A stretch of 64,000 bases of DNA from positions 7,959-71,958 of the forward strand of contig CAZXID010000006.1 of assembly GCA_964640325.1 (NCBI GenBank). Direction: 5' to 3'. Below are positions 44,098 through 52,746 of the stretch, piece after piece. The notes under the pieces are model-generated. The model worked only from the letters and a program-made list of their open reading frames with translations. It had not been told where the DNA came from and ran no database searches. The first letter of the stretch is position 1. Each line of letters begins with the position of its first letter. The translations under genes and the position numbers were made by a program. Source of the stretch: DAOQAU01 sp964640325. GTDB taxonomy: Bacteria > Cyanobacteriota > Vampirovibrionia > Gastranaerophilales > Gastranaerophilaceae.

Positions 44098-45174
44098 CTA
44101 ATTTTTATCCTTGTTGTAAACGTAAGCCAAAATTTCTGCAACGGCAACAAACATATCTGCCGGTATTACCCCATCTAAAGGCACAAGCTTGTATAAGGCT
44201 TGTGCTAAGGGTTTGTTTTCCACAATAGGAATATTATTTTGTTGAGCAATTTCTCTGATTCTGAATGCCACATAATCTACTCCTTTGGCAATAACTTTTG
44301 GTGCCGGTGACTCAATTTTATCATATTTTAGGGCAACGGCATAATGTGTAGGATTTGTAACAACCACATCTGCTCGCGGAATGTTTGCAAACATTCTCTG
44401 TCTTGCCATTTTAACCTGAATTGAGCGGATTTTGGCTTTGATTTTGGGATCTCCTTCTGTGTCCTTCATTTCATCTTTAACTTCCTGTTTGGTCATTTTA
44501 ATGGATTTTTCGTACTCATAGTCTTGATATTTTTTGTCAAAAAGCCCTAAAACTAACATTGCAAGGCATATATTTATAATCATTTGCCCTAAAATTGAAC
44601 CTATTACAGCAAATGCAGTTACAACATCCATTCCAAGCAGCCCGAATAATTCGTCTTTTCTGCCGTTTACAACCGAAAATCCACACATACTTACTACGGC
44701 AAGTTTTATAAGTGATTTTACGAACTCTACCAGAGTTCTGGGCTCGACGGGGCTGAAAAGTTTTTTGGCTTTTTCCATCATTTTCATCGGCGAAAGAGTG
44801 CTAAATTTTATTTTGATTTTTTCTTTTGCAAAAACATGCCCTACTTGAAAGCGAACTATTATAAATCCTGAAACTGCTAAAAAAATTAAAAATGGCAAAA
44901 TTATTTGTCCGGTTGTTTTCGCAAATGGCAGCAGGATTAGCAGAATATCGTCTGTTCTGATATCTTTAGGGTTAAGATGGGTAAAAGTTTCATAAAATAA
45001 AATTTTCAGGTTAGATAAAATATAACCTGAAAAAAGGCTCAAAAGAGAGACGCCGGCTGTTATCATTAAGGCCGAAATTAAGTCCTGACTTTTAGAGATA
45101 TTGCCTTTATCTCTTTCTTTTCCTCGTTTTCGGCCGGTAGCCCTTTCGGTTCTTTCTGCTGCTTGATTACCCAT
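44098..45174 (-). CDS. flhB: Flagellar export-gate protein FlhB
   Basis: 358 residues. Four transmembrane helices (about 30-215) precede a cytoplasmic domain with the self-cleavage motif NPTH at residues 274-277 (VVTNPTHYAVALKYD), followed by the conserved PKVIAKGVDYVAFRIREIA and ENKPLAQALY. FlhB switches export specificity from hook to filament proteins. It starts 25 bases after fliR. Confidence 0.96.
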   Translation of the reverse strand: MGNQAAERTERATGRKRGKERDKGNISKSQDLISALMITAGVSLLSLFSGYILSNLKILFYETFTHLNPKDIRTDDILLILLPFAKTTGQIILPFLIFLAVSGFIIVRFQVGHVFAKEKIKIKFSTLSPMKMMEKAKKLFSPVEPRTLVEFVKSLIKLAVVSMCGFSVVNGRKDELFGLLGMDVVTAFAVIGSILGQMIINICLAMLVLGLFDKKYQDYEYEKSIKMTKQEVKDEMKDTEGDPKIKAKIRSIQVKMARQRMFANIPRADVVVTNPTHYAVALKYDKIESPAPKVIAKGVDYVAFRIREIAQQNNIPIVENKPLAQALYKLVPLDGVIPADMFVAVAEILAYVYNKDKN

Positions 45175-45199
45175 TTATTTTTTCGACCTTCCTTTTGTA

Positions 45200-45982
45200 T
45201 TAGAAAATTATAGCAATTGCGGTAAATAATTTTTCAATAATACTTTGTATATAAGAACTCATTCCGAGTAAAAACATAATTATCAGCGACAAGCCGATAT
45301 ATATTTTAAGGGGCATTGCCACCATAAAAATGTTCATTTGAGGCATCATTTTTGCCGTGAAGCCCAAAAGCACATCTGTGATAAGTAAAACAGAGAAAAT
45401 AGGTAGTGCAATTCCGAATGCCATGGAAAAAATTTGCCCTGTCATAAAAATGCTTTCTTGTGTGAGTTGTCCGTTGAAAATAAATCCATATCCCGGTGGG
45501 ATTACGGCAAAGCTCTTATATACGGCTGAAAAAAGCCATTGATGAGCATTTAGGCTTATAAAAATTATTGAAGTTAAAATTACGTAGCCTTGCCCTAAAA
45601 TAGGTGCGCTCATTCCTGTAAGCGGATTTAGTGCTTGCGCTGCTGCAAGCCCCATTTGGATAGCAATTATTTCTGATGCCATTTCTACAGCCGTAAACAC
45701 CAGATTTGAAATAAATCCTATTATATAGCCTATGCTAAATTCTTTTAAAAGTATAATCGTCAATTCCGGAATGTTTGTCGGGAGTTGAAATCCGCTTTTT
45801 GCAAGAACTAAAGGATAAATTATAAAAGCAACCAAAGCCACAAACCATGCTTTTATTTGTGCGGGTATCGGATAGGTCGAAAATATTGGCGCAGAAGCCA
45901 TTAGTCCTCCCAGTCTTGTAAAAACCACGATAAACAGAATCAAGTTATATGGAGATAATAAAACTAACAAATCTGTGGGCAT
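45200..45982 (-). CDS. fliR: Flagellar export-gate protein FliR
   Basis: 260 residues with about six hydrophobic helices. The family segments FTRLGGLMASAPIF, FIIYP, EFSIGYIIGF, EIIAIQMGLAAAQALNP and FTAKMMPQMNIFMVAMPLKI are present. It forms the export gate with FliP and FliQ. It starts 8 bases after fliQ. Confidence 0.96.
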   Translation of the reverse strand: MPTDLLVLLSPYNLILFIVVFTRLGGLMASAPIFSTYPIPAQIKAWFVALVAFIIYPLVLAKSGFQLPTNIPELTIILLKEFSIGYIIGFISNLVFTAVEMASEIIAIQMGLAAAQALNPLTGMSAPILGQGYVILTSIIFISLNAHQWLFSAVYKSFAVIPPGYGFIFNGQLTQESIFMTGQIFSMAFGIALPIFSVLLITDVLLGFTAKMMPQMNIFMVAMPLKIYIGLSLIIMFLLGMSSYIQSIIEKLFTAIAIIF

Positions 45983-45990
45983 TTTTACCT

Positions 45991-46257
45991 CTAAAGCAAT
46001 CCGGGAATGGCATCAAAAAGCTCATGAATATTTGATATAAATAAACTCATCATCCAAGGCATTAATATAATAAGAGTAACTATTCCGGCAATTATTTTGG
46101 GGACAAATGTTAGAGTTGATTCTTGGATTTGTGTAATAGTTTGAAAAATACTCACTATAAGCCCTACTACAACACTTACGATTAAAACAGGTGCGGCAAG
46201 TTCTAAAATTAATATAAAAGTTTTTTGCATTATTGATATTATAACTTCTTGTTCCAT
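45991..46257 (-). CDS. fliQ: Flagellar export-gate protein FliQ
   Basis: 88 residues, two transmembrane helices. SVVVGLIVSIFQTITQIQESTLTFVPKI is the FliQ hallmark. Component of the FliPQR export gate in the basal body. It lies 13 bases after fliP. Confidence 0.96.
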   Translation of the reverse strand: MEQEVIISIMQKTFILILELAAPVLIVSVVVGLIVSIFQTITQIQESTLTFVPKIIAGIVTLIILMPWMMSLFISNIHELFDAIPGLL

Positions 46258-46270
46258 TTTTTAATCCTTG

Positions 46271-47047
46271 TCAGGTTACGAAACTTTCCACCAATGATTT
46301 TACTATCAGATACCATCCGTCAACCATAACAAATAAAATGATTTTAAACGGAAGGGCAATCATTGTAGGGGGTAAAAACAGCATCCCCATTGAAACTAAA
46401 ATGCTCGAAACAACCATATCAACTACCAAAAAAGGCAGAAAAATCACAAAACCTATTTTAAAAGCCGTATTTAATTCGCTTAAAATAAAAGATGGAAGTA
46501 AAATATAAGTCGGTACATCCTTTTTTGTTTTTGGTTTTTCGACTTTGGCCATCTTTATAAAAAGAGCCAGGTTTTTTTCATCGGTTTGTTTAAACATAAA
46601 ATCTCTTGCCGGAATAATTGCTCGGTCAAGTGCAGCCTGTTGAGTAATTTGATTTTTCATATAAGGTTGTATTGCTGTGTCATTAATTTTATTAATTGTC
46701 GGGGACATAATAAAAAATGTCAGAATCAGAGCAAGTCCGGACAATACCTGGGTAGGTGGCAGTGAACCTACGCCGATAGCCTGTCTTGTAAGAGCAAGTA
46801 CAATAATAATCCTTACAAAAGAGGTGGTCATGATAAAAATACTTGGCGCAAGGGTTAGAATTGTCATCCAAATGAGAATTTGTACTCCGTTTGAAAATTC
46901 TTGGGGAGTATTGGCGGTTTTCATTCCTATATTAATATTTGGAAATGCTATTGCGCAGTGTGCCATTGGTACAAACAAAAGCATTGCCGCCAATACAAAA
47001 AGCATTTTTTTCAAAATACTTGACTTCATTTTTCTTTTTTCCTCCAA
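46271..47047 (-). CDS. fliP: Flagellar export-gate protein FliP
   Basis: 258 residues. A signal-like N-terminal helix (about 12-30) is followed by the FliP blocks LTLAPSIFIMTTSFVRIIIVL, QVLSGLALILTFFIM, PAFILSEL-like PSFILSELNTAFKIGF and SSILVSMGMLFLPPTMIALPFKI. It is the first gene of the reverse flagellar run fliP-fliQ-fliR-flhB-flhA. AGGA lies before the start. Confidence 0.96.
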   Translation of the reverse strand: MEEKRKMKSSILKKMLFVLAAMLLFVPMAHCAIAFPNINIGMKTANTPQEFSNGVQILIWMTILTLAPSIFIMTTSFVRIIIVLALTRQAIGVGSLPPTQVLSGLALILTFFIMSPTINKINDTAIQPYMKNQITQQAALDRAIIPARDFMFKQTDEKNLALFIKMAKVEKPKTKKDVPTYILLPSFILSELNTAFKIGFVIFLPFLVVDMVVSSILVSMGMLFLPPTMIALPFKIILFVMVDGWYLIVKSLVESFVT

Positions 47048-47142
47048 GCCTATTTTTAATTATACTTATCCCAGAATAATATAATAGCAGTTAAGGAAAA
47101 ATAAGACCAATTCTTAATTAAACTTTAAATAGTATATACTGC

Positions 47143-48660
47143 TTAATTTTTGAACCAATTTTTGTTAAATTTTAAGCTTACTTCATGTTTTTGACAATAT
47201 TTTATTAAGTCTTCTTTTAATTCTTTTGCCATAATATACATTGCAAGACAGTTAGGAACAGCCATACCGAGCATCATTGAATCTGTTAGATTAATAACCG
47301 TATTAACGTTCATAATAGCACCCAAAACAGTAAAGGTTAAAAACCATAATTGATAAAAAAGTGTTCGTTTTTTGCCTTCACCCACAATGTAATTCCATGC
47401 TTTTTGCCCGTAATATGCCCATGAAATAAGGGTTGTTAATGCAAAAAGGATTACAATAACAGACAAAATGTATTTAAACCATGGGAAAATTGATTCAAAA
47501 GCGGAGGAGGTAAGTTCTATTCCGGTAACCCCTGTCGTATAATTCTTATAAACACCTGAAGAAACGATAATTCCCGCCGAAAGCAAACAAACAAGCCCTG
47601 TCAAAAAAGGTTCAATAAGTGCAATAAACCCTTGCGAAATAGGCTCATCCGTCTGTGCGGGCGCATAAACAATCGGTGCAGACCCCGTTCCCGCTTCATT
47701 TGTCTGAACAGAACGCCTCATCCCGATAATCATAATTCCTATGATTCCTCCTGCAACAGAAGAAGGGAAAAATGCTTCTTTTACCATAATATAAAAGGTA
47801 TATGGCAGATTGTGCCAATTTGCAATTAAAATTATAATTCCGGCAAAAAGGTACAAATAAATCATAAACGGCACGGCTTTCATCGCAACTTTAGTTATGA
47901 CTTTAACCCCGCCTATTATAATCATTCCCATTAAAATCGCACAAACTAAACCGATAAGCCAGTTATAACCGTGCAGTATTCCTGTTTCGCCGCCTGCAAT
48001 ATTTATAATCTGTCTTGTGGTCTGATTAATCTGAATCATGTTTCCGCCTGTTAGTGCTCCGCCTATGCAAAGCCAGGCAAAAACAACGGCCAAAGGTTGT
48101 CCGAGCCAGCGCATTTTTCTTCTTGTAAGACCATGTGCTATAAAATGCATCGGGCCGCCCGCGACGGTTCCGTCGGGTAAAAATTTTCTGTATTTTAATG
48201 AAAGCGAAACTTCGGCAAACTTAAGCGTCATACCCAATACCGCCCCAAACATTATCCAAAGTGCCGCCCCAGGTCCCCCGATTGAAATTGAGATGGCCAC
48301 ACCTGCTATTGTGCCAAGCCCTACAGTGCCAGAAAGTGCAGACATCAAAGCCCCAAGAGGAGAAATTTCTCCTTCCGCAGTATTTTCTTTCGGTTTGCTT
48401 AAAATTTCAAAAGAGTGCTTGAGCCCCCAAATTCCTATCCAGCGGAAATAAAAGGTAAAAAACAATCCCGCAGCAAGAATCCATAGGATAATTACAGGGA
48501 TTTCAACTCCCAAAAGCGTTACAGGGAAAAACATTATACCCGAAACTTTTTCTGAAACAGGGGTAACATATTTGTCTATTTCTTTGTCCAAATTAAACGC
48601 AAAAACACTTTGCAAACTGCACATAAACATAAATAGGGTTAAAAATAGCTTTTTCAACAT
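47143..48660 (-). CDS. Alanine/glycine:cation symporter (AGCS family), copy 1
   Basis: 505 residues, about eleven hydrophobic helices. GALMSALSGTVGLGTIAGVAISIS, GTVAGGPMHFI, NMIQINQTTRQI and RRSVQTNEAGTGSAPIVYAPAQTDEP are AGCS signatures. It imports alanine or glycine with sodium. It has an N-terminal signal-like helix and about 45 residues before the first core helix, shared with the paralogue at 54885. GAGGAAG lies before the ATG. Confidence 0.94.
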   Translation of the reverse strand: MLKKLFLTLFMFMCSLQSVFAFNLDKEIDKYVTPVSEKVSGIMFFPVTLLGVEIPVIILWILAAGLFFTFYFRWIGIWGLKHSFEILSKPKENTAEGEISPLGALMSALSGTVGLGTIAGVAISISIGGPGAALWIMFGAVLGMTLKFAEVSLSLKYRKFLPDGTVAGGPMHFIAHGLTRRKMRWLGQPLAVVFAWLCIGGALTGGNMIQINQTTRQIINIAGGETGILHGYNWLIGLVCAILMGMIIIGGVKVITKVAMKAVPFMIYLYLFAGIIILIANWHNLPYTFYIMVKEAFFPSSVAGGIIGIMIIGMRRSVQTNEAGTGSAPIVYAPAQTDEPISQGFIALIEPFLTGLVCLLSAGIIVSSGVYKNYTTGVTGIELTSSAFESIFPWFKYILSVIVILFALTTLISWAYYGQKAWNYIVGEGKKRTLFYQLWFLTFTVLGAIMNVNTVINLTDSMMLGMAVPNCLAMYIMAKELKEDLIKYCQKHEVSLKFNKNWFKN

Positions 48661-49041
48661 CTCGCTTCCTCTTCCGTCATCCCGAACTTGTTTGACTTCT
48701 TTTCCCGAAATCTTTGATTTCGTGGAAAATGTCCTTACGGCTCATTTAAATTGTCCAATCTTTAGCTTTTGTTGTCAATAGTATCGGGATCTAACCAACG
48801 GGGCAATTAAAAAACAATTGTAAATCGCAATGCCGGTAAGATGCTGAATCAAGTTCAGCATGACAATATTCTGTAATCACTTGAACAATCGTATCAAAAA
48901 CAACATTCAAAAAAACCTTTCTTTAAGAATTTGTTGCAAAAAAATAATTAAGAAATATTAATTTTAAATCTAAAAACGCAATTATTTTTATGTTTATTCT
49001 TTATTAAAATGTTATAAATTAGTTAAAAAACGGAGAAAATT
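48661..49041. other. Gene-free region with an expanded repeat
   Basis: 381 bases. It contains the TGTCAT-type element at 48675-48865 and an AT-rich remainder. A TATAAA-like sequence at about 49012-49017 may serve the small gene at 49042. No open frame with a ribosome-binding site was seen. Confidence 0.6.
48675..48865. repeat. CGTCAT...ATGACA element, 191 bp (expanded)
   Basis: It starts GTCATCCCGAACTTGTTT and resumes TCGGGATCTAACCAACGG after about 90 foreign-looking bases; it ends with the hairpin AAGATGCTGAATC / GTTCAGCATGACA. A second insertion of about 30 bases sits in the linker. It is the expanded relative of the 75-bp copy at 32619. Confidence 0.65.
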
Positions 49042-49308
49042 ATGTTAAGTATTGCGGGAATATCAAGGCAAATTGCTTTTGAGAAAAAACAAGATAAGCT
49101 TAATCCCCGAAAAACCGCCCCTCATAAAATTATACTTGCTGAAGACTTTAATCATTTATGCTATACAACTTACGAGGGTACAGAAGTTCCTACAGAGACC
49201 CCTAAAGCCCCGACTATAGTTAATAAAATAAATAGATATTTTAAAGAAACAATGAAAAAAAGGAAGCCGCGCTCAGTTAAAGAATTAATAGCAACAGGAA
49301 AGTTATAA
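49042..49308 (+). CDS. Small hypothetical protein
   Basis: 88 residues, basic, not recognised. It begins MLSIAGISRQIAFEKK, similar in style to the short aromatic-motif N-termini of other proteins here but without the glycine. The central part (about 32-55) is acidic and threonine/proline-rich; the C-terminus is lysine-rich (NRYFKETMKKRKPRSVKELI). CGGAG precedes the ATG. Confidence 0.6.
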   Translation: MLSIAGISRQIAFEKKQDKLNPRKTAPHKIILAEDFNHLCYTTYEGTEVPTETPKAPTIVNKINRYFKETMKKRKPRSVKELIATGKL

Positions 49309-49322
49309 TATAAAAATATAAT

Positions 49323-50411
49323 TTAGTTGACATTTTCTAAATAATTTAGAGCACAATTTTGTTCACAAAAAGATTTAGCCGTATTTATAGAGTTTTGTAT
49401 AATCTTTTCTTTATCTTCAAAGTTTTTAATTTTAATTAAAGTTTCTTTGATTTTTTGTGTTGTCGGTTCGCATAAAAATCCGTTTTCACCGTCTTTTATT
49501 ATTCCGTCAATCCCGTCGCTTTTCGTGCAAACTGTAATACATTCCGATGCCATAGCTTCTAAATACACCATGCCAAAGGTTTCTCTGACACTCGGTAATA
49601 CAAAAATGTGGGAATTTTTCATTTGCTCCAAAACTTCTTCGTTTGAAATTTTTCCCACAAATTTTATGTTTTTTGAGGCGATTTTTCTTAATTTTATAAG
49701 TTCGGGGCCCTCTCCGATAACGGTAAGTTCAAAATCTTCCAAATCGTTTACTGCTTTAATTAATTTGTCAATATTTTTGCGTTTGATTAAATTGGCGCAG
49801 GTAATTATCTTAATAGGTGAATAGGTGAATAGGTGAATAGGTGAATAAGTAAATGAAATATTTATTCCTGATGGTGCGACAAAGGTTTTATCTGCTAAAT
49901 CAGGGTAAAGTTCACAGAACTTCTTTTGTAAAACAAAAGAGCGGCAGGCAATTTTTTTTGAATTTTTATAAGCATCTTCCAGTTTTTTCTTAAAGTAAAA
50001 TTTGTAAACAGGGTTTGTCAAAACTTCAATATCGGAGCAGTGAACTGCGCACACGAGAGGAATATTATATTCTTTTGCTATTTTATTTGCCCAAATAATT
50101 CCTGAGGGCATGTGCGTCACAATAATATCATAACTTTTTAAATCAATTTCAATTGGAAGTTTTTTTGTAATATCACCCAAAAAAGGGCTAAAGTAATTTA
50201 CGTTAAAAATCCGTACATTTTCATATTCGTAAAAACCGTTTTTGTGAAAAACCTTGCCCCTTAAAAAACTGTTTAGCAGAAAATTCGGCCTTATTACATC
50301 GACATGGTGTTTAAATTGTATCCAATTTGCAACAAAACGGTGTAAAGTCAAGGGGCAGTTCTTTTCCCCCTTGGTCAAGGGATATAAGTCGGTTACAAAC
50401 AAAATTTTCAT
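49323..50411 (-). CDS. Glycosyltransferase family 4 protein
   Basis: 362 residues, GT-B fold. The N-terminal domain has FVTDLYPLTKGE and VTHMPSGIIWANK; the C-terminal domain has ITCANLIKRKNIDKLI, LTVIGEGPELIKLRKIA, HIFVLPSVRETFGMVYLEAMA (with the E-x7-E nucleotide-sugar motif) and ENGFLCEPT. The acceptor is unknown. The interdomain linker (about 187-200) is encoded by 8-base repeats. It seems leaderless: TATACT ends 6 bases before the ATG. Confidence 0.9.
   Translation of the reverse strand: MKILFVTDLYPLTKGEKNCPLTLHRFVANWIQFKHHVDVIRPNFLLNSFLRGKVFHKNGFYEYENVRIFNVNYFSPFLGDITKKLPIEIDLKSYDIIVTHMPSGIIWANKIAKEYNIPLVCAVHCSDIEVLTNPVYKFYFKKKLEDAYKNSKKIACRSFVLQKKFCELYPDLADKTFVAPSGINISFTYSPIHLFTYSPIKIITCANLIKRKNIDKLIKAVNDLEDFELTVIGEGPELIKLRKIASKNIKFVGKISNEEVLEQMKNSHIFVLPSVRETFGMVYLEAMASECITVCTKSDGIDGIIKDGENGFLCEPTTQKIKETLIKIKNFEDKEKIIQNSINTAKSFCEQNCALNYLENVN
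49812..49851. repeat. Octad repeat inside glycosyltransferase gene
   Basis: Four exact AATAGGTG units and a fifth degenerate unit. Coding strand gives a peptide of period eight (FTYSPIHL). Unit number changes would shift the frame. Confidence 0.8.
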
Positions 50412-50417
50412 GAGATA

Positions 50418-50423
50418 AGTATA
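50418..50423 (-). promoter_or_regulatory. -10 element, leaderless glycosyltransferase gene
   Basis: TATACT on the minus strand, six bases from the ATG at 50411, so transcription should begin at or next to the start codon. No Shine-Dalgarno is present. Confidence 0.45.
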
Positions 50424-50460
50424 ACATATTTTAAAAAACTATATATTTTTTTAAAAAAGT

Positions 50461-50469
50461 TGGTATAAT
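50461..50469 (+). promoter_or_regulatory. Extended -10 element, leaderless GH57 gene
   Basis: TGGTATAAT ends 7 bases before the ATG at 50477. No Shine-Dalgarno fits in the gap, so a leaderless mRNA is predicted. Confidence 0.55.
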
Positions 50470-50476
50470 AAACCTA

Positions 50477-52726
50477 ATGAGTTTAAATGTTGGAAAAAAA
50501 TTATCAATCGCATTCTACTGGCACTTTCATCAGCCGCCATATCAGCTAAGTGAGGAAAGTGATTATCTTATGCCTTGGGTTCGTTTACACGCGGTAAAAG
50601 ATTATCTTGATATGCTTTTGATTATGAAAGATTTTCCAAGGTTAAAATTAAACTTTAATTTTGTGCCGACTTTGCTGGATGCTTTAATCGAATACGGTGA
50701 AAAAAATTATCATGACATACATTCAAGACTTACCGTAACTCCGATTGAAGAATTGTCTGCAGAAGATAAGGAGTTTATTTTAAACAATTTTTTTGATGCA
50801 AATTATAATTCAATGATTTGCCCAAACGAGCCTTATGATAGACTTTATCAGAAACGTTGCAAGCCGGAGGGCTTGAGTATAAATGATTTTTCTAAACAGG
50901 AGTTTTCAGACATAATGGCATGGTTTAATCTGGCCTGGATTGATCCTGTTTTTAAGGAAATATTTCCTGAATTTTCATCGCTTTTGGAAAAAGGCGAAAA
51001 TTATTCACTTGAAGATAGAATTAACATAATTGAGCTTCACAGAAAAATCATAAAGATGATTATTCCCACATACAGACAATATTTGGAGCAAGGAAAAATA
51101 GAAATTACCACAAGCCCTTATTATCATCCTATTTTACCTATTTTGCTTGATGTAAAGTCTGCACAAAAAAATCTTTCTACTCCGGATATTAATTTAACGG
51201 ATTTGGGAATGGCGGAAGACGCCAAAAATCAGACAAAAATGGCGCTTGACAGAGTTGAACAAATTTTTGGGAAAAGACCTCAGGGCGTTTGGCCGCCGGA
51301 ACATTCTATGAGTCCGGAGGAGCTTGAGATGTTCAAAGATTTAGGGATAAATTGGACAATTTCAGACGAGGGAATTTTGTCAAACTCAATAAATTTTGAA
51401 TTTATAAGAGATTTTAAAGGATACCTTGAAGACCCTTATTTTCTTATGAAATCTTATCAATATAAAACCCAAAGCAGTAATATAAAAATTGTTTTCAGGG
51501 ATTCGGTAATCCCTAACCTGATAAGTTTTGAATATTCAAATCATGATTCAAAACTCGCGGCAAGTGATTTATACGACAGGATAAAGGTCATTCAAAATAA
51601 ATTAAAATCTTCACCTGACGAGCATCATCTTTTGACAATTGCAATGGACGGGGAAAATTGCTGGGAAAATTACCCTCAAGACGGAATAATTTTTTTAAAA
51701 AAGATTTATTCACTTCTTGAAAAAGACGATTCTATTGAAACTGTTTTACTCAGTGATTATCTTGAGGCTGAAAAACAGCACAAAAAACTTGAAAAAATTT
51801 GTACAGGGTCTTGGATAAACAAGAACTTTCAATTGTGGTTGGCAGAGCCTGTTAAAAATATTGCATGGCAATTTTTAAAGCAAACAAAAGATGATTTTGA
51901 GAAATTAAAGAAAGTTAATCCTGAAAACCCCAATATTGAACAGGCATACAAAGAGCTTATGATAGCTCAGGGCAGTGATTGGTTTTGGTGGTTTGGAGAA
52001 CCTAATGATTCAGGACAGGATCATGTTTTTGATTATATGTTCAGAGAACACCTCAAAAATGTATATAAATTTTTTGATGCAGAATATCCCGAGCGCTTGG
52101 ATGATCCTTTTCTTGCCATTGATTCTGAGCCGGTAAGATATCCTAAATGTTTTTTCACACCTTTACTTGACGGGGTGGAACACGTAAATGACCAGTGGGA
52201 AAATGCAGGATGTATTAATATGCCCGATGGCCCTTCAAGACAGGAAAATAAACTTTTTGATAAAATTTGCTACGGTGCCGATAAGAACAATTTTTATTTC
52301 AGATTATATTTAAACGAATTTTTTCAGGAGACTTTTTTAGACAGTATGTTTTTATCCCAACTTTATCTGTACATGAAAAACGGTGACAGAAAACAGTTGC
52401 TTTCTCCAATGAGGCTTGTTAATCAGACTGAAAATATTTTTCCTATCATGAAAGAAAAATTTCATAATGAAATAAGAATTTCAATAATCAATAATAAGCT
52501 TTATTCTATTCGTTTAATAAAATCAATGCTCGGAGGGGTTTGGGTTGCAAAACACTCAAAGGATATGAAGGTGGCATTTGAGAAAGTTTTTGATGTGAGC
52601 GTGCCTTTTGACGATATTGATATAAAAAGCGGAGAAAAACTGGAATTTTTTATTGCTAACGCAAATTTCGGAATAAAAGATACTTTTGTGCCGCAGGATC
52701 ATCTGCTTACAATACAAAGACCATAG
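50477..52726 (+). CDS. Glycoside hydrolase family 57 (alpha-amylase/4-alpha-glucanotransferase type)
   Basis: 749 residues. The catalytic (beta/alpha)7 domain has the GH57 motifs FYWHFHQPPYQL (motif 1), the nucleophile E275 in GVWPPEHSMSPEE (motif 3) and the acid D391 in MDGENCWENY (motif 4). C-terminal residues from about 500 form a separate domain. It acts on alpha-1,4-glucans such as glycogen, probably in the cytoplasm since no signal peptide is present. Confidence 0.92.
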   Translation: MSLNVGKKLSIAFYWHFHQPPYQLSEESDYLMPWVRLHAVKDYLDMLLIMKDFPRLKLNFNFVPTLLDALIEYGEKNYHDIHSRLTVTPIEELSAEDKEFILNNFFDANYNSMICPNEPYDRLYQKRCKPEGLSINDFSKQEFSDIMAWFNLAWIDPVFKEIFPEFSSLLEKGENYSLEDRINIIELHRKIIKMIIPTYRQYLEQGKIEITTSPYYHPILPILLDVKSAQKNLSTPDINLTDLGMAEDAKNQTKMALDRVEQIFGKRPQGVWPPEHSMSPEELEMFKDLGINWTISDEGILSNSINFEFIRDFKGYLEDPYFLMKSYQYKTQSSNIKIVFRDSVIPNLISFEYSNHDSKLAASDLYDRIKVIQNKLKSSPDEHHLLTIAMDGENCWENYPQDGIIFLKKIYSLLEKDDSIETVLLSDYLEAEKQHKKLEKICTGSWINKNFQLWLAEPVKNIAWQFLKQTKDDFEKLKKVNPENPNIEQAYKELMIAQGSDWFWWFGEPNDSGQDHVFDYMFREHLKNVYKFFDAEYPERLDDPFLAIDSEPVRYPKCFFTPLLDGVEHVNDQWENAGCINMPDGPSRQENKLFDKICYGADKNNFYFRLYLNEFFQETFLDSMFLSQLYLYMKNGDRKQLLSPMRLVNQTENIFPIMKEKFHNEIRISIINNKLYSIRLIKSMLGGVWVAKHSKDMKVAFEKVFDVSVPFDDIDIKSGEKLEFFIANANFGIKDTFVPQDHLLTIQRP

Positions 52727-52746
52727 GTTTCAGAGTTTTTAAATAA

